Assembly (NCBI RefSeq): GCF_001425005.1
Contig: NZ_LMDB01000039.1
Coordinates: 186,001 to 250,000 of the forward strand
DNA: 64,000 nt
DNA from: Duganella sp. Root336D2
GTDB taxonomy: Bacteria; Pseudomonadota; Gammaproteobacteria; Burkholderiales; Burkholderiaceae_D
Direction: 5' to 3'
Shown here: positions 8,796 to 17,552 of the stretch, piece after piece
Numbering within the stretch: position 1 is the first letter of the stretch
Layout of the letters: every line of letters begins with the position of its first letter
Translations under genes and position numbers: made by a program
Notes under the pieces: model-generated
Databases searched by the model: none
What the model was told of the DNA's origin: nothing
The model's input: the letters and a program-made list of their open reading frames with translations, nothing else

Positions 8796-9827
8796 TTAAG
8801 CAGCAATAGGGAGCCAAATCCGAAATTTCTTGCCGCTTTCAGGCAAATTTTCCACAGACAGTGTGCCGCCGTGGACCTCTATAACATTCCTGGCCATATA
8901 CAGGCCGAGGCCGGAACCGGCATGCCCTGCGGCGGCCTTGCCTCGGTAACCCTTGTCGAAGAGTTTGCCTAGCTCATCATCCGGAACGTGCGCGCCGCGA
9001 TCGATGACGAGGAGTTCAACCCCGCCTTCGCTGGCTTTCCTACCCTGCAATTCTATCGCAACGTTGTCATTTGTGTACTTGAGGGCGTTATCTAAAAGTA
9101 TATCGAGACACAAACGCATGCCTTGCGGGTCGCAACGCATCCATTGCGGCAAGCCTTCCGCGCGCACGGTGATCTCGCTGCGGCGCTGGCGCGCGGCTTC
9201 GGCGGCGGTTTCCAGCAAGGCTTCCGGCGACACTTCGTCGGCCTGGCGCTTGCGGCCGATGCTGGCCATACGCTCCGGGCTCAGGTACTCGTTGATCAAT
9301 TCAAGCAAGCGGTCGACCGAGGTTTGAATCTTGCGATAGCGCTTCTTGGTGTTTTCATCGGCATTGGCCGAGGTCATTTCCAGGCGCTGGATGGCGCCGT
9401 CGATGGTCGACAATGGCGTGCGGAATTCGTGCGACACCATCGACGCGAATTTCTTCTGCTGCTTTTCGCGCTCGACGCGGTCGCGGATATCGCGCACGGT
9501 ACCGACCAGGCGCAGCACGCCGCTGTCGACATCGGGCACCAGGGTCGATTCGATTTCCACCGGGATCATCACGCCATCACGGCCGGCCATTTCAGCATCG
9601 CGCACGGTGTGGCGGCGCGTGGTGTCGCCGGAAGAATAGGCTTCGAGCCGCTGCGGCAACTCGCCCATCAAGTCGGCAGCCACCTGCTGCGCCCGTTCCG
9701 GCATGTAGCCGAACAGCTTTTCCGCGGCAGGGCTGACGTACAGCAGCTGGCCACTATCGCAGTCCAGCATCCAGTGTACGTCGCTGCTGTGGTCGAGAAT
9801 CTGGCGATAGTGTTCAGCACTCAGCAT
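8796..9827 (-). CDS. PAS-domain sensor histidine kinase, no membrane segment
   Basis: 343 aa. A PAS domain spans about 5-115 (HSSDVHWMLDCDSGQLLYVSPAAEKLFGY, then IPVEIESTLV and VGTVRDI). HisKA follows with phospho-acceptor His133 (SHEFRTPLS). The ATPase domain shows the N box (Asn247, LLDNALKYTND), a G1-like DRGAHVPDD and the G2 box GSGLGLYMA. No transmembrane helix is seen, so it probably senses a cytoplasmic signal such as redox state or a ligand in the PAS pocket. It starts only 4 bases after the SNF2 helicase stop, so the two are translated from one transcript. The adjacent response regulator is its probable partner. Confidence 0.92.
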   Translation of the reverse strand: MLSAEHYRQILDHSSDVHWMLDCDSGQLLYVSPAAEKLFGYMPERAQQVAADLMGELPQRLEAYSSGDTTRRHTVRDAEMAGRDGVMIPVEIESTLVPDVDSGVLRLVGTVRDIRDRVEREKQQKKFASMVSHEFRTPLSTIDGAIQRLEMTSANADENTKKRYRKIQTSVDRLLELINEYLSPERMASIGRKRQADEVSPEALLETAAEAARQRRSEITVRAEGLPQWMRCDPQGMRLCLDILLDNALKYTNDNVAIELQGRKASEGGVELLVIDRGAHVPDDELGKLFDKGYRGKAAAGHAGSGLGLYMARNVIEVHGGTLSVENLPESGKKFRIWLPIAA

Positions 9828-9831
9828 GGGA

Positions 9832-12800
9832 TCAATCCTGTAACGGTGCGAAGATCTGTTGCAAATCTTCCTGGGTCAAGGCCATCTTCTGCGATTCGCC
9901 TTCGGCCAGCACGGATTGCGCCAGGTCCGATTTCTTCTGTTGCAGCAGCTGGATCTTCTCTTCCAGCGTACCTTTGGCGATCAGCTTGTAGACAAACACC
10001 GGCTTGTCCTGGCCGATCCGCCAGGCGCGGTCGGTGGCCTGGTTTTCGGCAGCAGGATTCCACCATGGATCGTAATGGATCACGGTGTCGGCCGCAGTCA
10101 GGTTCAGGCCCACGCCGCCGGCCTTCAGCGAGATCAGGAAGATCGGCACCGCGCCTTGCTGGAAGGCCGCTACCTGGGCGCCGCGATCGCGGGTTTCGCC
10201 GGTCAGGATCGCGTACGGAATATCGCGCGCTTCCAGCTCTTCCTCGATCAGCTCCAGCATCGAAGTGAATTGCGAGAACACCAGGATCTTGCGCTTCTCT
10301 TCCAGCAGGTCTTCCACCATCTGCATCAGGTCGACCAGCTTGGCCGAGCCGGTAGTCGCGGCCTTCTTGGTGCTCTTCACCAGGCGCGGGTCGCAGCAGA
10401 CCTGGCGCAGTTTGAGCAGCGCTTCCAGGATCACGATCTGCGAGCGCGCTACGCCCTTGCGGTCGATTTCCTCGCGCACTTTCTGGTCCATCGCAAGACG
10501 CACGGTTTCGTACAGGTCGCGCTGGGCGCCCGACAGCTCCACCTTGCGCACCATCTCGGTCTTCGGCGGCAGTTCTTTCGCCACGCCGTCCTTGGTACGG
10601 CGCACCAGGAACGGCTTGATGCGGCGATTCAGCAGCATGCGGCGCTGCGGGTCGTCCTGGCGCTCGATCGGGTGGCGGAAATTGCTGTTGAAGGTCTTCT
10701 CGTCGCCCAGCAGGCCAGGCAGCAGGAAGTGGAATTGCGACCACAGCTCGCCCAGGTGGTTTTCCAGCGGCGTGCCGGACAGGCACAGGCGGTGGCGTGC
10801 ACGCAGCAGGCCGGCGCTCTGCGCCGCCTTGGAGCGGGTGTTCTTGATGTAGTGCGACTCGTCCAGGATCACCAGGTGGAAATCGTGCTCGCGCAGCTTT
10901 TCTTCATCGCGCGGCAGCAGGGCGTAGGTGGTCAGCACCAGGTCGGCTTTCGGGATCTCGTCGAACAGTTCGGCGCGATCCTTGCCCTGCAACAGCAGCA
11001 CTTTCAGGCTTGGCGCGAAGCGGGCCGCTTCATCCTGCCAGTTGTTCATCAGGCTGGTAGGCGCAATCACCAGGGCTGGATGGTCGAGGCGGCCGGCTTC
11101 CTTCTCCACCAGGATGTGGGCGATGGTTTGCACGGTCTTGCCGAGGCCCATATCGTCAGCCAGGATGCCGCCGAAGTTGTACTCGCGCAGGAATTGCATC
11201 CAGCTCAAGCCGTCGGTCTGGTAGTCGCGCAGCGTGGCTCGCAGGCTGGCCGGGGTCGGCACGCGCTGCACCGAGGAGAACTGGTTGAGCTTGCGGCCCA
11301 TTTCGCGCAGCGCTTCGCCGCCGGTCCACTGGAAGTCGACATTGCGCGCCAGTTCGTCGAGGCGCGCCGCGTCCAGCGAGGACATGCGCACCGAGTGGCG
11401 AATCTTTTCGCTGAAGTACAGTTCGCCGATCGTCGCCAGGATAGGGCGCAGGCGGTTCCAGGGCAGGGCCACGCGGGTGCCGTCCGGCAGCGCGGCCAGC
11501 ATCTGGTCCGATTCGCCGTGCACGGCCAGCGCCTTCGGGCCGAAGTCGTTCGGGAAGTTGCGGATCATCTGCACCAGCACCGGCAACAGCGGCACGCGCT
11601 CGCCATTGACGGTGATGCCCAGCTCCAGGTCGAACCAGGCGTTGCCATTGTCAGACGCTTCTTCCTCGACCTCGGCATACCAGTCGTCGACCGTCACCAT
11701 ATCGTAGCGATACTTGGGCGACTTCTCGACGCGCCAGCCGGCAGCCAGCAACTCATCGATACCGAACTCGGCGAAGCGGATCCAGTCCGCCTGGTTGGCC
11801 AGCAGCAGGCCGCCACGCACGCTCGACAGCGGCAAAGCGGTAGGTTTCTTGAAACCAAGCTGGGTCAGGGTGTCCAGCGCAGCCGCTTCGGCAGCTTCGT
11901 TACGCTGGATGATCTCGGTGACTTCACCGCGCTGGCGCACCACCCGCTGCGAAGGGTCGAAGGAGACGCGTTCGCCATCATAGTCATACGACAGCACGGC
12001 ATAGTCGTTCCAGCGCTGCAGGGTGCCATCGGCCAGTTGCGCCGAATCGAGCACCAGGATCGGACGCGGCTTGACGTCGGTGCGCACGCGCTGCGGCAAA
12101 GGCTGCGGCAGCGGCATCAGCTGCTGCAGGCCATGCGCCAGCAGCAGTTGCGACACACGCATCTTATCGTTCGGCATCAGCAGCGGCGCCTGCGCCACCA
12201 GGGCTTGCAGCTCAGCCAGCGGAATCGTGGTGCCGCCCTGGTTCAGCTGCAGCACGCCGGTCGAGAGGTTGTCGATATACCACGGCGGTTCGGTCGGCAG
12301 CATGTAGTCGATCTGGTCGGCGCCATGGTGTTTCGTGCCTTCCTGCACATCGACTTGCCAGCCCAGGCGCAAACCCTTGCCTTCTTCGCGCCAGGCCAGG
12401 CTGGCATTGCGCATGTCGCCCGCCTTCATTGGATAGACCAGGCCATTGCCGACGTCGGACCAGGAATTCGCCCACAGCAACTTGTCATGCTCGGACAGCA
12501 TCTGCAGCAGGGCCGCGCCGATCTTGCCGCGCGGCTCAGTCGCGCTGCCAGTCTGGGAATTGGGGCCGCTGCGCATCGCCACAAAGAAGCGCACCAGGTC
12601 TTCATCGCCCGGCGCCAGGAAGGCCGGCGGGGCGGAGAGCAGGGAGAACACTTCGCTGACCGGAGTGGCCGCAGCCACGTCGCCGTTCGGCTTCAGGCGC
12701 GCCTTGTACAGGCAGAGCGCAACATGGCGCCCGCCGCTGGTCGGCGCCAGCACGTAAATCAGTTTGTAGTTGGTCTGTTTCGGGTCGATGTCGACCGGGG

Positions 12801-12963
12801 CCAGTTTGGGCTTGGGATGCGCGGCTGCATCCACCCTCTGCAACCACGTCGCCACAGCATAGGGAAGCTGGTTGGGCGGAGCGGCTGGTACCGGAGCAGA
12901 TGCAGGGGCCGGTGCGACTGGAGTTTCGCGGGCTTCGTCGCGGGTAATATCCATTGGGCGCAT
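9832..12963 (-). CDS. SNF2-family DEAD/DEAH helicase (RapA/HepA-like)
   Basis: 1043 aa; the ATG at 12954 (MDITRDE) is an alternative start. Residues about 12-35 are Pro/Ala-rich and low in complexity. The helicase ATP-binding lobe starts near 595 with the Walker A segment DDMGLGKTVQT and has the Walker B motif DESHYIKN near 700. The C-terminal lobe ends with QATDRAWRIGQ near 980, the SNF2 signature VI. Bacterial relatives remodel stalled RNA polymerase or protein-DNA complexes. It heads a tight operon with a histidine kinase and a response regulator. The gene diverges from tex, another transcription-associated factor, across 197 bases. Confidence 0.9.
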   Translation of the reverse strand: MRPMDITRDEARETPVAPAPASAPVPAAPPNQLPYAVATWLQRVDAAAHPKPKLAPVDIDPKQTNYKLIYVLAPTSGGRHVALCLYKARLKPNGDVAAATPVSEVFSLLSAPPAFLAPGDEDLVRFFVAMRSGPNSQTGSATEPRGKIGAALLQMLSEHDKLLWANSWSDVGNGLVYPMKAGDMRNASLAWREEGKGLRLGWQVDVQEGTKHHGADQIDYMLPTEPPWYIDNLSTGVLQLNQGGTTIPLAELQALVAQAPLLMPNDKMRVSQLLLAHGLQQLMPLPQPLPQRVRTDVKPRPILVLDSAQLADGTLQRWNDYAVLSYDYDGERVSFDPSQRVVRQRGEVTEIIQRNEAAEAAALDTLTQLGFKKPTALPLSSVRGGLLLANQADWIRFAEFGIDELLAAGWRVEKSPKYRYDMVTVDDWYAEVEEEASDNGNAWFDLELGITVNGERVPLLPVLVQMIRNFPNDFGPKALAVHGESDQMLAALPDGTRVALPWNRLRPILATIGELYFSEKIRHSVRMSSLDAARLDELARNVDFQWTGGEALREMGRKLNQFSSVQRVPTPASLRATLRDYQTDGLSWMQFLREYNFGGILADDMGLGKTVQTIAHILVEKEAGRLDHPALVIAPTSLMNNWQDEAARFAPSLKVLLLQGKDRAELFDEIPKADLVLTTYALLPRDEEKLREHDFHLVILDESHYIKNTRSKAAQSAGLLRARHRLCLSGTPLENHLGELWSQFHFLLPGLLGDEKTFNSNFRHPIERQDDPQRRMLLNRRIKPFLVRRTKDGVAKELPPKTEMVRKVELSGAQRDLYETVRLAMDQKVREEIDRKGVARSQIVILEALLKLRQVCCDPRLVKSTKKAATTGSAKLVDLMQMVEDLLEEKRKILVFSQFTSMLELIEEELEARDIPYAILTGETRDRGAQVAAFQQGAVPIFLISLKAGGVGLNLTAADTVIHYDPWWNPAAENQATDRAWRIGQDKPVFVYKLIAKGTLEEKIQLLQQKKSDLAQSVLAEGESQKMALTQEDLQQIFAPLQD

Positions 12964-13038
12964 TCTTTTAAATCAGCGGTTCAAAAACAGCAACATGCAA
13001 TATTATCCGCCTTCCACAGTTTCGTGTTTGTGAAAATC

Positions 13039-13063
13039 CTAACTTAGTGCAACTACAAGTTAG
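13039..13063. promoter_or_regulatory. Inverted repeat in the helicase/tex divergent promoter region
   Basis: CTAACTT (13039-13045) and AAGTTAG (13057-13063) form 7-bp arms around an 11-base spacer, within the A+T-rich 197-base region between the divergent SNF2 helicase and tex genes. It could be an operator; no regulator is known. Confidence 0.3.
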
Positions 13064-13160
13064 ACGGACAACATTAACTAATTAATAATAATCTATTCCG
13101 GCGCCCGTTGGCCATGCGGGCGTTGTATGATTTCGGCCTTCACCGTTTGGAAACACCGTC

Positions 13161-15509
13161 ATGCTGCCTTCTATCGAACAACGCCTCGCCCTCGAACTGG
13201 CCGCCAAGCCGGCCCAGGTCGCCGCCGCCATCGCCCTGCTGGACGAAGGCGCCACCGTCCCGTTTATCGCCCGCTACCGTAAGGAAGCGACCGGTGGCCT
13301 GGACGACATCCAGCTGCGTTTGCTGGAAGAGCGCCTGCGCTACCTGCGCGAGCTGGAAGACCGCCGCGAAGCGATCGTCAATTCGATTACCGAACAAGGC
13401 AAGATGACGCCGGAGCTGCTAGATGCGGTCATGCACGCAGAGGACAAGACCCGTCTCGAGGACCTTTACCTGCCATACAAGCAAAAACGCCGCACCAAGG
13501 CCCAGATCGCCATCGAAGCCGGCCTGGCCCCGCTGGCCGACACCCTGCTGGCCGACCCGAGCCTGAACCCTGACGAGCTGGCTGGCGGCTACCTGCGCGA
13601 AGCCTTCGAATCCGCCGACGGCAAGAATCCTGGCGTGGCCGACGCCAAAGCCGCCCTGGACGGCGCCCGCCAGATCCTGATGGAGCGCTTCGCGGAAGAC
13701 GCCACCCTGCTGCAATCGCTGCGCGAATATGTGCAAGATCATGGCGTAGTTGAATCCAAAGTTGTTGACGGAAAGCAAGAGGAAGGCGAAAAGTTCGCCG
13801 ATTACTTCGATTATTCCGAACCGCTGGCCGCCGTGCCGTCGCACCGCGCCCTGGCACTGTTGCGCGGACGCCGGGAAGGCATGCTGGACGTCACGCTGCG
13901 CCTCGACACGGAAGAGGAAAAACCGAAGTGGGACGCGCCGCATAACCCTTGCGAAAGCCGCATTTCGGCCCGTTTCGGCATCAAACAAGCCGGCCGCCCG
14001 GCCGACAAATGGCTGGCCGACACCGTGCGCTGGACCTGGCGCGTGAAATCCTTCATGCACCTGGAAACCGAACTGATGGGCGCACTGCGTGAAAAAGCCG
14101 AGCTGGACGCGATCAACGTCTTCGCGACCAATTTGAAAGCCCTGCTGCTGGCAGCGCCGGCCGGCCCGCGCGCCACCATGGGCCTGGACCCTGGCCTGCG
14201 CACCGGCGTGAAAGTTGCCGTGGTCGACGCCACCGGCAAGGTGGTGGATACCGCCACCATTTATCCACACCAGCCGCGCAACGACTGGCACGGCGCGCTG
14301 CACACCCTGTCGCAGCTGGCCGCCAAGCACAATGTGTCGCTGGTCTCGATCGGCAACGGCACCGCCTCGCGCGAAACCGACAAGCTGGCGCAGGACCTGA
14401 TCAAGCAATGCCCGGAGCTGAAGCTGACCAAGATCGTGGTGTCGGAAGCCGGCGCATCGGTGTACTCGGCCTCCGAGTACGCCTCGCGCGAACTGCCGGA
14501 GCTGGACGTATCGCTGCGCGGCGCGGTATCGATCGCACGTCGCCTGCAAGACCCGCTGGCCGAGCTGGTGAAGATCGACCCGAAATCGATCGGCGTCGGC
14601 CAATACCAGCACGACGTATCGCAGACCCAGCTGGCGCGCTCGCTGGACGCGGTGGTGGAAGACTGCGTGAACGCCGTCGGCGTCGATGTCAATACCGCCT
14701 CCGCACCGCTGCTGGCACGCGTCTCCGGGCTGTCGACCAGCGTAGCGCAGAGCATCGTCAGCTACCGCGACATGAAAGGCGCCTTCGCCTCCCGTACCGC
14801 GCTGAAGAACGTGCCGCGCCTGGGCGACAAGACCTTCGAACAGGCAGCAGGCTTCCTGCGCGTGATGGGCGGCGAGAACCCGCTGGACGCATCGGCGGTG
14901 CACCCCGAGTCCTACCCGGTGGTCGAGAAGATCCTGGCCGACATCCAGAAAGACGTACGCGGCGTGATCGGCGAAAGCAAGCTGCTGAAAGCCCTGTCGC
15001 CCGCCAAGTACGCCGACGACAAGTTCGGCGTGCCGACCGTGACCGACATCATCAGGGAACTGGAAAAGCCGGGCCGCGACCCGCGCCCTGAATTCACCAC
15101 CGCCACCTTCAAGGAAGGCGTGGAAGAGATCAGCGACCTGCGCGTGGACATGATCCTGGAAGGCGTGGTGACCAACGTCGCCGCCTTCGGCGCCTTCGTC
15201 GACATCGGCGTGCACCAGGACGGCCTGGTTCACATCTCGGCCCTGTCGAACACCTTCGTCAAAGACCCGCACACGGTGGTGAAAGCCGGCCAGGTGGTGA
15301 AGGTCAAAGTGCTGGAAGTGGACGCCAAGCGCAAGCGTATCGCCCTCACCATGCGCCTGTCGGACAGCGCCCCGGCTGCCGGCTCGCGCCCGGAACAGCG
15401 CGGCGACCGCAACGACCGCCGCGCCATGGGCCAGCAGCAGAAGCAGCAATCGCGCGAGCCGGTCCAGCAAGGCTCGATGGCCGCCGCCTTCGCCAAGCTG
15501 CGCAGCTAA
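13161..15509 (+). CDS. tex: Tex, S1-domain transcription accessory protein
   Basis: 782 aa, the normal Tex length. The N-terminal helical region begins IEQRLALEL and continues through VPFIARYRKEATGGLDD and LEDLYLPYKQKRRTKA. A YqgF/RNase H-like domain starts near 335 (MGLDPGLRTGVKVAVVD). Helix-hairpin-helix segments lie near 510-580 (NTASAPLLARVSGLS, FASRTALKNVPRLG). The S1 RNA-binding domain lies at about 665-733 (LEGVVTNVAAFGAFVDIGVHQDGLVHIS). The tail is Gln/Arg-rich. Tex acts on transcription complexes and nucleic acids. A large palindromic element follows the stop. Confidence 0.96.
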   Translation: MLPSIEQRLALELAAKPAQVAAAIALLDEGATVPFIARYRKEATGGLDDIQLRLLEERLRYLRELEDRREAIVNSITEQGKMTPELLDAVMHAEDKTRLEDLYLPYKQKRRTKAQIAIEAGLAPLADTLLADPSLNPDELAGGYLREAFESADGKNPGVADAKAALDGARQILMERFAEDATLLQSLREYVQDHGVVESKVVDGKQEEGEKFADYFDYSEPLAAVPSHRALALLRGRREGMLDVTLRLDTEEEKPKWDAPHNPCESRISARFGIKQAGRPADKWLADTVRWTWRVKSFMHLETELMGALREKAELDAINVFATNLKALLLAAPAGPRATMGLDPGLRTGVKVAVVDATGKVVDTATIYPHQPRNDWHGALHTLSQLAAKHNVSLVSIGNGTASRETDKLAQDLIKQCPELKLTKIVVSEAGASVYSASEYASRELPELDVSLRGAVSIARRLQDPLAELVKIDPKSIGVGQYQHDVSQTQLARSLDAVVEDCVNAVGVDVNTASAPLLARVSGLSTSVAQSIVSYRDMKGAFASRTALKNVPRLGDKTFEQAAGFLRVMGGENPLDASAVHPESYPVVEKILADIQKDVRGVIGESKLLKALSPAKYADDKFGVPTVTDIIRELEKPGRDPRPEFTTATFKEGVEEISDLRVDMILEGVVTNVAAFGAFVDIGVHQDGLVHISALSNTFVKDPHTVVKAGQVVKVKVLEVDAKRKRIALTMRLSDSAPAAGSRPEQRGDRNDRRAMGQQQKQQSREPVQQGSMAAAFAKLRS

Positions 15510-15528
15510 GAATTTCGCCGCTAAGAAG

Positions 15529-15688
15529 TCGGTGCCAAGAAGTCGGTGCCAGGTCTGTCAATCGGACAGCTAGCGCCATCATTTGATCTTTCTCAATACG
15601 CGATTTAGCCCCTTTTTACGTATTGAGATGGATCAATGGGTAGCGGTATCTGTCCAAATGACAGACCTGGCACTGAATTTGGCACCGA
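15529..15688. mobile_element. MITE-like nested palindrome between tex and grxD
   Basis: A 58-base left arm (15546-15603) pairs with a right arm (15616-15673) at 46 of 58 positions, around a 12-base loop. The outer 15 bases, GTGCCAGGTCTGTCA, pair perfectly. A second inverted pair, TCGGTGCCAA (15529-15538) and TTGGCACCGA (15679-15688), encloses it. The left end is also a 14-base tandem duplication (AAGAAGTCGGTGCC at 15523-15536 and 15537-15550). It codes for nothing. It looks like a non-autonomous element or REP-type composite. As RNA it would form a long hairpin downstream of tex. Confidence 0.65.
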
Positions 15689-15771
15689 ATTGAGACATGA
15701 CCTGCGTCAACAGGCCAAGCGCGGTTTCGCGGTAAAATGACGGGATTCCAATCCTTAGCAGTGAGAATGCA

Positions 15772-16089
15772 ATGAGCGACGTACAAACCTGGATCAAAGA
15801 AACCGTGAGCAACACCCCTGTCGTGCTGTTCATGAAGGGCACCGCCCAGTTCCCACAGTGCGGCTTCTCCGGCCGTGCCATCCAGATCCTGAAAGCTTGC
15901 GGCGTTGAGAACATCGCCACCGTCAACGTGCTGGACGATCCGGAAGTGCGCCAGGGCATCAAGGAATACTCGAACTGGCCAACCATCCCGCAACTGTATG
16001 TGCGCGGCGAATTCATCGGTGGCTCCGACATCATGTCCGAGATGTATGAATCCGGCGAACTGAAGGCCCTGCTGGACAACAATGGCTGA
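15772..16089 (+). CDS. grxD: Monothiol glutaredoxin Grx4
   Basis: 105 aa, full length. The CGFS active site is at Cys30 (FPQCGFSGRA). The glutathione-binding WPTIPQLYV and GGSDI segments follow. Such proteins carry [2Fe-2S] clusters and deliver them to target apoproteins. The last 8 bases overlap the start of ubiX, so the two are co-translated. Confidence 0.97.
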   Translation: MSDVQTWIKETVSNTPVVLFMKGTAQFPQCGFSGRAIQILKACGVENIATVNVLDDPEVRQGIKEYSNWPTIPQLYVRGEFIGGSDIMSEMYESGELKALLDNNG

Positions 16090-16663
16090 TCGCCCGCAGC
16101 GGCTGGTCATTGCCATCACCGGCGCTACCGGCGCCGTGTACGGCGTGAGGCTGCTGCAGCACCTGCGCAATATTGAAGGCGTCGAGACGCATTTGGTCAT
16201 CTCCGACGCCGCGGTCCTCACCCTCCACCAGGAAACTGGCTTGCAGCGCAAGGAAGTCGAAGCGCTGGCCCATGTCGTCCACAAGCAGAACAATATCGGC
16301 GCCTCCATCGCCAGCGGCTCGTTCCAGGCCGACGGCATGGTGATTGCCCCCTGCTCAATGAAAACCCTGGCCTCCGTCGCGCATGGCCTGTCGGACAACT
16401 TGATTGCCCGCGCCGCCGATGTGATGCTGAAGGAACGCCGCCGCCTGATACTGATGGTGCGCGAGACGCCCTTCAACCTCGCGCATTTGCGCAATATGAC
16501 CGCCGTGACGGAAATGGGCGGCATTATCTTTCCGCCATTGCCAAGTTTTTACCACCAGCCGCAAAGCATCGATGATATGGTGGACCACACCGTGGCGCGC
16601 GTCATCGACTTATTCGGCCTATGTCACAATCTGGCCCCTCGCTGGAATGGCATGAATCCCTGA
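16082..16663 (+). CDS. ubiX: Flavin prenyltransferase UbiX
   Basis: 193 aa. The N-terminal flavin-binding motif is IAITGATGAVYGVRLL. The FMN/prenyl site is seen in VIAPCSMKTLASVAHGLSDNLI, RRRLILMVRETPFNLAHLRNM and GGIIFPPLPSFYHQPQS. It makes prenylated FMN, the cofactor of the ubiquinone decarboxylase UbiD. It overlaps grxD by 8 bases, an unusual pairing of iron-sulphur delivery with cofactor synthesis. Confidence 0.95.
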   Translation: MADRPQRLVIAITGATGAVYGVRLLQHLRNIEGVETHLVISDAAVLTLHQETGLQRKEVEALAHVVHKQNNIGASIASGSFQADGMVIAPCSMKTLASVAHGLSDNLIARAADVMLKERRRLILMVRETPFNLAHLRNMTAVTEMGGIIFPPLPSFYHQPQSIDDMVDHTVARVIDLFGLCHNLAPRWNGMNP

Positions 16664-16698
16664 AAACATGCGCCTTTGCGAGCTGATGTATCAAGCTC

Positions 16699-16726
16699 GT
16701 TACAAACTGGTATGGTCGTTTGTGAC
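16699..16726. promoter_or_regulatory. Inverted repeat after ubiX
   Basis: GTTACAAAC (16699-16707) faces GTTTGTGAC (16718-16726), with one mismatch across the 9-bp arms and a 10-base spacer. It lies in the 209-base gap between the convergent ubiX and HTH genes. Related TGTGACAA-type sequences lie upstream of the HTH gene. Function unknown. Confidence 0.3.
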
Positions 16727-16781
16727 ATGGCAGGACGCCATGCCGGCAGTGCCGAAAACATCATCCTGGCACTTCGGGGAG

Positions 16782-16802
16782 GCGCGCCGGGAGCCGGCGC
16801 GC
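16782..16802. terminator. Strong GC hairpin between convergent ubiX and HTH genes
   Basis: Perfect 9-bp GC stem, GCGCGCCGG (16782-16790) with CCGGCGCGC (16794-16802), and a 3-base loop. Its position between converging genes suits a terminator, but no T-run follows on either strand, so intrinsic termination is uncertain. Confidence 0.35.
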
Positions 16803-16872
16803 TAAGTGAAACTCGGACCTACTTTTGAAAGCTATTTGGGCTGTTTTGCGCAGGACAAATAGTGTCGTTCTG

Positions 16873-17283
16873 TTACTTTTGGTAGTTGACCCTTACCAGC
16901 ATGCGAATAAATTCGCGCGCAATTTGCTTGTGGTGGTCGTCCAGCCGTTGCAAATCGGCGATCAATTTGACGTCAGCCGACTCGAAACGCGCCAGGCTGC
17001 TACCGTTCGTGTCGCCATTATGGTGCTCGATTTCGGCACCGCCAAAGCGCAGCCATTCAGCAGGAACGCCGAGCCACTGCGCAATCATGCGCAGCTTTTC
17101 CTGGGTCGGAATTGCCTCGCCAACCAGCCATTTTCGGGCCGCGTGGACCGTAATCGGCCTGCCCTCAAACCTGATGTTGAACTCTCTTGCCAGACGAGTT
17201 GGGCTGTCCGGGGAGTAGTGGGCATTTTTCAAAGCCTGCTGGAGACGCTGGCTAAAGCTTTCACGTTCGTTTGAAGAATTCAT
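16873..17283 (-). CDS. Small HTH (Cro/C1-like) regulator
   Basis: 136 aa. A lambda-repressor-like helix-turn-helix spans about 8-75 (SFSQRLQQALKNA, TRLAREFNIRF, ITVHAARKWLVGEAIPTQEKLRMIAQWLGV). An acidic, helical tail (LKLIADLQRLDDHHKQIAREFIRMLVRV-like region) could mediate dimerisation. I recognise the architecture but know no function; it resembles conserved single-copy regulators in Burkholderiales rather than a phage remnant, as no phage genes are near. Palindromes close to its start suggest self-regulation. Confidence 0.8.
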   Translation of the reverse strand: MNSSNERESFSQRLQQALKNAHYSPDSPTRLAREFNIRFEGRPITVHAARKWLVGEAIPTQEKLRMIAQWLGVPAEWLRFGGAEIEHHNGDTNGSSLARFESADVKLIADLQRLDDHHKQIAREFIRMLVRVNYQK

Positions 17284-17294
17284 AGTTGCACTAT

Positions 17295-17351
17295 TTCATG
17301 TCACAACATGAATGTCAGTCTCTAGAATTATCAGACCAATTGTGACAATTG
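17295..17351. promoter_or_regulatory. Two palindromes upstream of the HTH gene
   Basis: TTCATGT (17295-17301) and ACATGAA (17306-17312) lie 12 bases upstream of the HTH start. CAATTGTGACAATTG (17337-17351) is a perfect odd palindrome about the central G. Both sit in the A+T-rich 269-base region between the HTH and MBL genes, a setting expected for autoregulatory operators. This is inference from position and symmetry only. Confidence 0.4.
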
Positions 17352-17552
17352 TAGATAACAACAATTAACAATTGACGCTACAGACTGTCCGATTTCCCGC
17401 TCTGCTAGCCCAAATTTCTTTTGGCAGAAATGGCAAAAAACAGCAGAATCTACTTGTCAGGACGACAAGCAATCGGTTACAACTTTAGAAATAAAGTTGA
17501 TTTTCGACCACAAACCTAGAGGCTGTCTTGGTTGCCGACCGGTCGGCTGGTA

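Noticed and set aside
9859..13047. A 1062-codon open frame opposite the SNF2 helicase
   Set aside because: Antisense shadow with biased composition; the helicase motifs on the - strand are complete.
13419..15470. A 683-codon open frame opposite tex
   Set aside because: Antisense shadow; tex is complete on the + strand.
17534..17547. GCCGACCGGTCGGC as the MBL-gene terminator
   Set aside because: Perfect palindrome, but no loop and no T-run; it could be chance in this GC-rich DNA.
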